Part shown: positions 10,632-18,545 of the stretch, piece by piece
How the letters are laid out: every line of letters begins with the position of its first letter
How positions within the stretch are numbered: position 1 is the stretch's first letter
DNA from: Funneliformis mosseae
Taxonomy: Eukaryota > Glomeromycota > Glomeromycetes > Glomerales > Glomeraceae
Direction of reading: 5' to 3'
NCBI GenBank assembly: GCA_910592005.1
Contig: CAJVPP010000853.1
Span: 1 to 25,408, forward strand
Length of the DNA: 25,408 bases
Notes under the pieces: generated by a model
Told to the model about the DNA's origin: nothing
Databases searched by the model: none
The model's input: only the letters and a program-made list of their open reading frames with translations
Made by a program: the position numbers and the translations under genes

Positions 10632-11072
10632 TTACCGTTGATCATTAATTATAAAAGTGTATGACAAATTACCTAATTTTCTTTTTTGATAATTTTGTAA
10701 TAATTTCGTATATTTACCAAGAAAAAAAAAATATTTTACCACCCTTTGCCGAATCAAATACGACTGAGGTAACCAACAAATAATCATTTTATAACGGGAG
10801 CCTTCTTGTGAAGAATAGTAACGCGGTGTAACACTTAATTGGGTCGTTATATCAGAAAAATCAAGAAAATAATGATGGTACAAAAATAAATAAAATTTTT
10901 GTTATTGGAATCATTACATCAATACCTCCAACCCACCACGATTTTGCAGATCTATATGACTTTCAATCAACTGATAATCCACATGCATAGTAATAGAATT
11001 CTTAAGGTCATAGCGCGGGGCAATCGCGAGTTCCCGTGGATCGACGGATCTTCCAATAAAACGTTTCCTTAT
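10632..11072 (-). other. Unrecognised coding-like open frames, possible gene or gene relic
   Basis: Two reverse-strand open frames look more protein-like than their surroundings. The first (11072-10917, 52 codons) contains RSVDPRELAIAPRYDL and HVDYQLIESHIDLQNRGGLE. The second (10883-10632) contains VTPRYYSSQEGSRYKMIICW. A GTAATG donor at about 10917 and a TTAAG acceptor at about 10834 would join them in phase 2. A further phase-2 join from a GTAATA donor at about 10635 to an AG at about 10600 would add DFKEKDGIVFYRSV. No ATG start and no family was recognised, and the frame across the T-run at 10700-10735 is doubtful. It may be a real small gene divergent from APC2, a relic, or chance in G+C-richer DNA. 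Confidence 0.25.
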
Positions 11073-12309
11073 TCAGATCATACTTTGGACCATATGACAA
11101 ATTATTTGTTTGTATAAACAGAAAAAAATGAAAAAAAAAATTTTTTTTCCTGATTATGAATAAGTTGATTATCATATTACATATGAAAACATCGTGGGGA
11201 TCGTCATTGGTCTCAAAAATGAAACTCGACCACCACTAAAAAAATCTTCCCACTCTTTTTTCATTCAACAATTAGGATAAACCTTAATTGTTCTGTTCCC
11301 CAAAACAATTGAGTTAACGATTTTGACATCTCACGTGATGCTGTCTGCTCGCCTTTCCATTCTCACATGTTGAACACTTCAATCAAGTTCAACTTTGCCA
11401 TTTCTTTATCACAATGTCAACTTACTCATGTCAACCTTTTGCTAAAATGCCCCTTTTTGACAAAACTTCTTGTTCATAACCTTAATAAGCAATAAGTAAA
11501 TGATTTTCGATTGCATGATGTGCAAGCGTATCACAAAAAACAAACTTCAATCTTTAAGTAGGTATCCCTTCTTGTTATGGTTTCTTTCTCTTTTTCGACC
11601 TTTCCTTCTTAACCTATTTAATCCATTTCTTTATTTTCGTCATTATTTACTTGATATATTTAGGAATATTACTCATCTCAGACATTCGCGTGAGGTAGGG
11701 TTCTTTGCAGAGTATTCCTTTGGTAATCTTGTGTGATGTTTCCCTTCCAATTTTTTGACGTTTAATTTCGTCAATTAACAAAGTGGTATGTAGAACATTA
11801 CAATTTTGTAATGTATCTTTGAATAAATAAATACAAAATCAACGCGTCCCTAAGGTTCTCTTTGACATTTTAATACACCCTTCATACCTTGTCTTTTTTT
11901 TGTTTTTTGTTTTTTTTTTTTTTTTTATTTGTACACTATTTATAATCTTTGGGGTTATTTAATTATTTTTAATAGAAACAATATATTTATGTAAATTAAA
12001 TATAATAATTCCTTTTTAAAAATTTTTATTTATTATATATTATATAATATTATTTTATTTATTTATTATAATTTAATTTAATTCTGATATATATATAATT
12101 TCATTCTTTAATAAGATTTGGCTTTTTTTAGAGTTTGTAAATTTCCGTTGGGTTGGTTTTTTTTTTTTTTTTTTATGCCGCATTGCATATCAAGCAACTG
12201 CACTCGTATAAATCATGTGAGATGTACGATAATGCATTTTTGATGAAATAGTGTAACCCTTGAAAAAAAATTTTTTTTTAACCCTCTTATTCGAGATAAT
12301 TTGAGTATA
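11073..12309. other. Divergent intergenic region with one TCACGTGA site, upstream of APC2
   Basis: No gene is supported. A palindromic TCACGTGA (E-box type, bHLH-compatible) lies at 11331-11338 in relatively complex sequence. A 78-codon plus-strand frame at 11500-11736 is hydrophobic, without motif or flanking exons, and is not called. Positions 11890-12180 are T- and A-rich. The APC2 promoter is expected in the last few hundred bases; no specific element was recognised. Confidence 0.45.
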
Positions 12310-15300
12310 ATGTCTTTAGAACAACAGTGGAATGAAGCAATTTTAAGCTTAAATCAAAATAAAAAAGGTTTAGAAGGTTTAATACAATCGACAAAGGTTT
12401 TTCTATTTATCCATATATCCCTTGTTAAAATGTCTTAATAAGATATTAAATTATTTTTTTTATATTCAGGCTTGGTTGGTGGTCACTGGCTGGTTGAACC
12501 CTAGCATTTATAACATCGATCAAGAAAGTAATAAAGATTCAATGTTTTAATTGTTATTTTCATTACGAGAATTCGCTCAATTTATTCTTATTGATCATAG
12601 TACCTGCTGATGTTAAAGAATATTTACAACAACTTATACAAACTCCATTAGCTAAACGTTTGGTTGAATGGTACCTCGGTAAATTTCGTCAAGTTTTAAT
12701 TCATATATTCAATTAAAACTTTGCATTAAATTTCCTTTTTTTTTTTAGATGCCATTTGTCAAAATTTTAGAGAATGTTTTGATAAGAAATTTCATCAATG
12801 GCGTGAAGCGTGGATAGTATGTACTGAAGGAATTTTACTTGGAAATTTTGTTCAGAGTTATTTTTCAGCTCATTGAAAAATTCGACCATATGATATTTTT
12901 TGTGTTAAAAACTATAGCAATTACAAAAAGAGAATATTAATTCTTCCGATAAAGATCAAATATTTGACGATTGGATATGTAAATCTTACACGGATTTTAT
13001 AAATAGTATTTATTCTCATTTTAACAAATGTCAACATCCATTACTACTTATGGCGGCAAGGTTGGATTAAATATTTTTTTTTTTCTTATAGAGTTTTCAC
13101 TTTTCTTTTTCCAAGGTTTCTCAACTTATATTCCCTTTTCTTTAGTGATGAATCTATGAAAGAATTTCGAATTCGATATTATACCATATTATATTCATCA
13201 TTAAATGACAAATCAGAACATAATTCTACCATACCATCCTTATTTAAAGAAATGACCAAAATATTTTATTGTTCCTTTTTTCGTAAATATAATAACTTTA
13301 TGAAGTATAACCTTCCCAATTCTTCTGGATCATCATCATCATTGCTTCTTAGTATGAATCAACAACAGAGTGATAAGTTTGAAAGCATTCTTTTCGCTTG
13401 GAAATCAACAGATGATATCAATGTATTATTTTCAAAACGAGAAAATAATCTTGATAATGAAGATAATTCGTTCTCGGTAATGGAGTTGGATGATGTAGAT
13501 TTTGATGAACTCGATATCTCGCTACCACTAGAAGATGAGGAAAAATTTTTAGAGGATCTAAATCTTTATCTTGATGGTTTTTCAAATTTATGTAGACAAA
13601 TGCATTCATTGGATTTAATAAAACGTACAAATGATGTTTTAGAAGAATTATTATGTGAGGAGATTGAATTAAAAATTCAGAATACATGTAAAAGAACTTT
13701 TGATAAACCTATGCTTAGACGTTCTACAAAGTGGTTATATTCTACGGTCTATCCTTGGCTACAAATTATATTATCCTGTAACTCTCACCTTTCACATGGA
13801 TCTGTTGAAGGTAATTTCAAATTGAATTTTTTTTTTTTTTTTTTTGAATTCCGATTTTTAAATTTATTTATAAAATAAACTTTTGCAGATGAATTGGTGA
13901 CTTGGTCAAAACGATTAAATTATCATTTTTGCATGGTGTTCTGTGACTCAAGGTATAATTCATTATAATTCTCGAATGATTAATTTATTGATGCAATCTC
14001 GTTTATCTTTGTCTTGCTCAATTAGGATTTCAGAATTATTCGACGTGATTGTTGATTTCCCGGATTCAAAAATTGCTATTGATGATCTAATTGTATGTGG
14101 AATTTTTGGCTTAAATATGCTTTAAAGGTTGTTCCATTAATTTGTAATGAAGATCCTATGATAATTTACTTTTTTTATTTTTTTTTTTACATAGATGTGT
14201 ATGAAGAGATTAGACAAAGATTATAGACTTCGACTTGTTGAATCACTCCATATAGCGTATGTTTATAAATTAACGTATTCTCATTTCTTCTCGGTTTTGC
14301 AAACTAATTCATTTCATTTGTAGGTTTCGTAAAAGATTGTTAATCCCAGGAGCTGGTACAATGGACATAATTAATACATATATTTCTACTATAAAGTGCT
14401 TGAGATTATTAGATCCATCTGGTGTGCTTTTGGAAAAAATCACGGGACCATTTAGAAGTTATCTAAGGTACCGTTTATACGATCTTTTATTATGATAGCT
14501 GGAATAGGTCGTTTGAATTTTCTTCACTTTAAGTAGAACACGGGAAGATTCTGCTAGATATTTAGTAAGCAATTGGATGGATGATAAAAATGGAAATAAT
14601 GAATTGATTGAAGAGTTGGGCCGTACCGAAGAACCTATGGATAATCAACAGAATGTTCGGTTCAATGATGATAATTGGTTACCGGATCCAATGGATGCTG
14701 GCCCAGGTTAGTTGGCACTTTTGATTGTTATTTTAGTGATAGATTGTCTCGTGTTAACGTTTAATGTGATTTATTTATAGGTTATAAATCATCAATGTAT
14801 CGATCTGCCGATATAACAAATTTACTTGTTAGTTTATTTGATTCTACAGAATTAATTACAAAAGAAATTCAAAATCAAATGGCATCTTATTTATTAACTA
14901 AAACTGACTATGACACAGAGAAGGAGGTAATATGGATTACATGATTTCTTTAAAAAAGAGATGTCCATAAACCAATTAATGCTAAATTAACGTTTGGTTT
15001 CTAGCTTATTAAACTAGAATTATTTAAACTTCGATTTGGGGAAGCAAAAATGTCTGCAACCGAGGTTATGATTAAAGACATTGCCGATTCAAAAAGGATT
15101 GATTCATTTATTCGTAGTAATGATAATCCAGTTAGAAGAAATGATCCCGAAGAGGTAAATATTTTTACTTGATTAAATGCTATATGAATTACAAAAAAAA
15201 AAAATTTTAATATACCACACAAATCAAAAGATGATATTGCACGGTATCGTAATATCCAGGTTATTCTGGCCTACTCTCAAGGATGATGATTTTGGTGTAC

Positions 15301-16200
15301 CAAAAATAATTGCCGAGTACGTATTTTACCAATCAATTTTATCTATATAGATATTTGTATTTTTGGAACATTTATATATATATATATATTTTTATATAAT
15401 TATATTTAGTGAAATGGTTAAATATAATGAAGGATTTCAAGTATTTAAGCCAAGAAGAAAGTTACAATGGTTAAAATCACTAGGAAAGGTTCAAATAGAA
15501 TTAGAGTTACAAGATCGTACATTGGAATTTGAAGTCTCGCCTATTTATGCTACAATTATTCAGTATTTTCAACAACAAGGTAATTTACGAATATTTATTA
15601 TTATTCTGTGAAGTGATTTTGAATTTAAATTTTTATTAAAAATACCTATGTTTATTTATTTATTAATAGATAAATGGAATTTAAATGACTTGGCAGAAAA
15701 AATCAAAATCGAACCTTCAATGTTGAAAAGCAAGATGAGTTTCTGGAGTGATCGTGGTATTTTGAAGGAATCATCGAATGATGAATGGATGTTATTAGAA
15801 ACTGCCGAAGATAATTCTAATAAAGGTAATTAATCAATGGTTGATATACAAGCTATTATTTTCTCTTTCTCTCTCTCCCCATTTATAATTAAAAATTATC
15901 CGATAATTCACTTGTTTAGGGTTCGTATCAAATGAAGAAAGTGGTAATAATATTGTACAATCGTTAGCAGAGCAAAAAGCCGAAGAATTTAAAATGTATT
16001 GGGTTTATATAGAAAACATGTTAAAAAATCTTGGTGGCATGACTTTAGAGAAAATTTATGGTGTCTTATGTTCTGTGGCCGAACCGTCATCTTCATCAAA
16101 TGGTATTGATAATAGTTTAGAGGATTTAAAAATGTTTTTAAATCAAATGGTTGAAGAAGATAAGTTAGAATTTCAAGGTGGAATTTATAAGTTAAAATAA
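12310..16200 (+). CDS. APC2: Anaphase-promoting complex subunit 2 (APC2), cullin-like scaffold
   Basis: Seventeen exons: 12310-12396, 12470-12527, 12601-12678, 12749-12816, 12918-13060, 13146-13810, 13889-13952, 14026-14092, 14195-14256, 14324-14467, 14537-14706, 14781-14926, 15005-15154, 15231-15316, 15410-15579, 15670-15825, 15920-16200; phases close, 864 aa (human about 822). APC2 is the cullin subunit that pairs with the RING protein APC11 in the APC/C, the ubiquitin ligase for cyclin B and securin. Family landmarks: RISELFDVIVDFPDSK (388-403), RTREDSARYLV (479-489), NWLPDPMDAGP (525-535), the cullin core LKLRFGEAKMSATEVMIKDI (about 593-612) with ADSKRI, and a C-terminal winged-helix ending GGIYKLK. 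The N-terminal third is divergent. Introns are 67-102 nt with GT-AG ends. The 101-nt intron 4 hides coding-like sequence (see findings). Confidence 0.95.
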
Positions 16201-16732
16201 TCGGTTAGGTTGTTAGAAGGTATACAAAGTGGATTAAAAAAATTGATCAAAGGATTATCTGCTATAATTAAAGATGGTAAGGAATCCTTTTTTTTTATTT
16301 GGATCATATTTAGCATTTAAATATAAGAAAATACATTTTAATTTGATACAATTTGTTAACGATTATATTGTAGATATCTGTCACCGCGTGTTGAACAAAG
16401 TAAGAATGATGGAATTTTGAATGATATATGAAAACATGAAAACATGAAAATAATCGAGGTTTATTTTATAATTTCTTTACAAGTGTCTAATAAAATTAAT
16501 AAAATTTCAAATCACACAATAATACTTTACCAAATGACATTTAATCTACTTTGGGTAATTTTATTTTTCAAAATTGGTGTAATCAAATATTGCGATCAAA
16601 AATGCGAGGATTTATTAAATCATCGTGATATATGATATATGATAATGAATTCCAGAACACAAGGATATTTCTCGCAGACGTTTAGTCGCATTTTATAGTA
16701 AGGATTTATTACTAGGAAATGCAAAAGGTTAA
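16201..16732 (+). other. Open, splice-compatible continuation after the APC2 stop; status uncertain
   Basis: Directly after the TAA, the APC2 frame stays open and reads an amphipathic, lysine-rich helix (LLEGIQSGLKKLIKGLSAII). A GTAAGG donor follows at 16277. A TTCCAG acceptor ending at 16655 leads, in phase, to a 77-nt segment (16656-16732) reading EHKDISRRRLVAFYSKDLLL and ending at TAA. Together these make 50 codons. Human APC2 ends where this APC2 ends, so the most likely status is 3' untranslated region. A readthrough extension, an overlapping small gene or a gene relic remain possible. Confidence 0.25.
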
Positions 16733-16735
16733 TTA

Positions 16736-16764
16736 TCACGTGATCGGACAGAGAAACGCACGTG
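16736..16764. promoter_or_regulatory. Paired CACGTG (E-box/G-box) sites, 22 bp apart
   Basis: CACGTG occurs at 16737-16742 (as TCACGTGATCGG) and at 16759-16764 (as GCACGTGACCGA), a near direct repeat at two helical turns. CACGTG is the core of bHLH factor sites in fungi (for example Cbf1-type). The sites sit between two convergent gene ends, where promoters are not expected, so a transcript starting here (antisense to APC2 or NAA20, or the small frames below) is possible. Function is inferred only from the motif. Confidence 0.4.
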
Positions 16765-17141
16765 ACCGAAAAATTTCACTTCGCTCAGGACAAAAAAAAT
16801 GGAAATCTCTCAAGTTAGAATTGGTGCAGGCAAATATAGATTAAGCAGAAAGATACTGACTTAGAACTAATCAAAGATGATTTAAACGAGAAAGAAAATG
16901 ATGACTGATCTAGCCTCAGCGCAAAAAGAAAAGTTCCCTTCTCCAAGAGAGGTAACATACGCGTAAGAGGTTATGATGCATTTAATTATTGTGTTGGCAA
17001 AAGAGACGGTTTGACTGTTTTCTTTAATGTGATTGAATTATTTATTTATGATTCAAATTTGGTGTTGCCGAAAACGAGGAATGTGGAAAATTTCAGAAAG
17101 ATACTTATAACCATAAATATTACGTTATGAAGTTCTCGTTT
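16765..17141. other. Convergent intergenic region between APC2 and NAA20
   Basis: Only very short plus-strand frames are present: ATG at 16799 (21 codons, MEISQVRIGAGKYRLSRK) and ATG at 16901 (21 codons, MTDLASAQKEKFPSPREV). Neither is recognised, and they could be exons or noise. The 3' untranslated region of NAA20 should lie here on the reverse strand. Confidence 0.35.
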
Positions 17142-18076
17142 CTACAATTGTTCGGGTTTAATGATATTCTGTTCCCCACTCCCAGCCACGCTCTCTCGAT
17201 GCACGTCTCTTGATAAAGGTTTCCTCATATCTATTAACAGTGAAAAAACATATATATATTTTAAATTTTATCGAAAATATTATAATCGTAATCAAGGAAC
17301 AATTAACGTACCGAATGCATCTTCCTCATGATTGTCTCCTGAAGAATAATATCCAGTAACACATCTATAAACACAATATCCAAACTTCTTGTACATTCCA
17401 ATCGCAACAGAATTTGACTTGCGAACGAATAAATCGACAAAGTATCCATTATAACTATATTAAAATACTCGTCAAATGAATTGTTCAGACGCGAAACATT
17501 GATAAAAAAAAAAGAATCATACGGACATCTTTTCTGACACTTCTTCTAACAATTTCATCATTCCGTCCGCTAACCCTAAACGTCGATATTCTGGAGAAAC
17601 AGTGATTGCTGTAACGTGCCCATGCCAGTCTTTACCACGTCCCTCGGCCTTTCCCATTACTACAATAACGTGGTGATAAGCAAAGGGGCATAAGCGAAAC
17701 AAGGAGGTATATTTAATGACTGAAAGGTCAGCTTAACTGTAACCCATCATGGCACCACTAGGAGATTCTTGTACACAAAATAGGTCTGGCCAACGCGCCA
17801 TATAAGTAAGATAGAATTGAATATTATACTGTCACGATTGAGGAATCAAAGTTTATGCGATACGCCAGTATGAGAAAATAAATTAAATTAATAAGCAATA
17901 AAAAAAATTTTACCGTCTCTGTCAAAACATCGAGATTTCTTTAATTACAGGAAAATTAAAAAGGTCTCAGTTTATAGGTTCATAAAAATAAAAAGTGTGC
18001 CATTCTAAAAAAATTTTACCTACACGTTATTGAAGCGAAATAAATCAGTGGCTTTGAAACGTCTTAAAATACTCAT
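17142..18076 (-). CDS. NAA20: N-alpha-acetyltransferase 20, catalytic subunit of NatB
   Basis: Reverse-strand exons: 18076-18024, 17938-17914, 17828-17738, 17659-17527, 17454-17312, 17230-17142; phases close, 177 aa (human 178). NatB co-translationally acetylates N-termini starting Met-Asp, Met-Glu, Met-Asn or Met-Gln, on ribosomes with the auxiliary subunit NAA25. Visible family blocks: LFRFNNVNLDVLTETYNIQF (12-31), GYIMGKAEG, DWHGHVTAITVSPEYRRLGL (67-86) holding the acetyl-CoA-binding R/QxxGxG/A motif (RRLGLA), YFVDLFVRKSN (105-115), FDMRKPLSRD (148-157). The usual NLDPLTET reads NLDVLTET here, a change at a usually conserved proline. Exon 2 is a 25-nt microexon. The intron 4 donor is GTCCGT, chosen because it alone restores the frame into YFVDLF; the stronger-looking GTATGA five bases on does not. 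The first four introns are 67-85 nt long or close to that, the last 81 nt. Confidence 0.95.
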
Positions 18077-18220
18077 TATTACTACGAAAAAAAAAAGTTT
18101 TTCGAAAACCCCCATTTTTGGGAACAATGCTGGTTCAAATTATAGTTACACCAAAAAAAATAGATCTCTTGATCGCCGTTAAATATATGATTTACTCCGC
18201 ATTGAGCGTAAGCGAAGGAT
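18077..18220. promoter_or_regulatory. Immediate upstream region of NAA20
   Basis: On the reverse strand this is the 144 bp between the NAA20 start codon and the MITE. It is moderately A+T-rich with a short A-run next to the gene and no recognised box. The core promoter probably lies here or inside the MITE. Confidence 0.4.
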
Positions 18221-18432
18221 TACCGTAAACAGCTGAATAAAATAACCGGGTACAATACAAATTTCATAAAATTTGCAAAATATTATTTTAAAAAAAAATC
18301 CCTTAAAATTATACAAATAATATGGTGATATTCAGAACTTATTATTTGCATGATTTTCTCAAAATTCTATAGATTACTTTTTTTTTGCCTTGTATAGTAC
18401 CCGGTATGTACTTTAGTCAGCTGTTTACAGTA
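18221..18432. mobile_element. MITE with ~46-bp imperfect terminal inverted repeats and TA target duplication
   Basis: The left end reads TACCGTAAACAGCTGAATAA and the right end, reversed, TACTGTAAACAGCTGACTAA; the shared block continues with ACCGGGTAC and ATACAA to about 46 bp. A TA flanks each side (18221-18222 and 18431-18432), as expected for Tc1/mariner insertion, leaving a 208-bp body too short for a transposase. The middle is A+T-rich without an open frame. Its place just upstream of NAA20 means it could supply or disturb promoter sequence. Confidence 0.75.
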
Positions 18433-18545
18433 TATATGTCTTGTGCCCGGTGTCCCGCTCAAATTTGAGTCGATACGTGAGTTGGTCCCTTTCGTTACAC
18501 TTGTGCTCCGGACTTAACAACGGTTTCCGAAACCGTTCCCTAGTA
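18433..18545. repeat. G+C-richer island with two short palindromes, unknown repeat or relic
   Basis: This block stands out from its A+T-rich setting. It contains CTCAAATTTGAG (18458-18469, perfect palindrome) and AACGGTTTC-C-GAAACCGTT (18519-18537, 9-bp arms around one base). The second resembles the shape of a pol III B-box/T-arm hairpin, but no full tRNA cloverleaf or A-box could be fitted. Both strands are open for 30-40 codons. It may be a SINE-like or other dispersed repeat unit; not identified. Confidence 0.35.

Noticed and set aside
11500..11736. Plus-strand 78-codon frame starting MIFDCMMCKR
   Set aside because: Hydrophobic, no recognised family, no promoter or exon context; most of its length is T-rich sequence.
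12397..12423. Longer APC2 exon 1 using the GTTAAA donor at 12424
   Set aside because: It would leave a 46-nt intron, well below the 67-102 nt range of the other APC2 introns in the main model, and add a hydrophobic VFLFIHISL; the 12397 donor gives a 73-nt intron.
13418..13687. Reverse-strand 89-codon open frame
   Set aside because: Shadow of the large APC2 exon 6.
15371..15389. TA dinucleotide run
   Set aside because: Short microsatellite within an APC2 intron; not remarkable in this composition.
18433..18545. Possible tRNA or tRNA-derived SINE
   Set aside because: A B-box-like hairpin exists, but no acceptor stem, anticodon arm or A-box at the right spacing could be fitted; kept only as an unidentified island.
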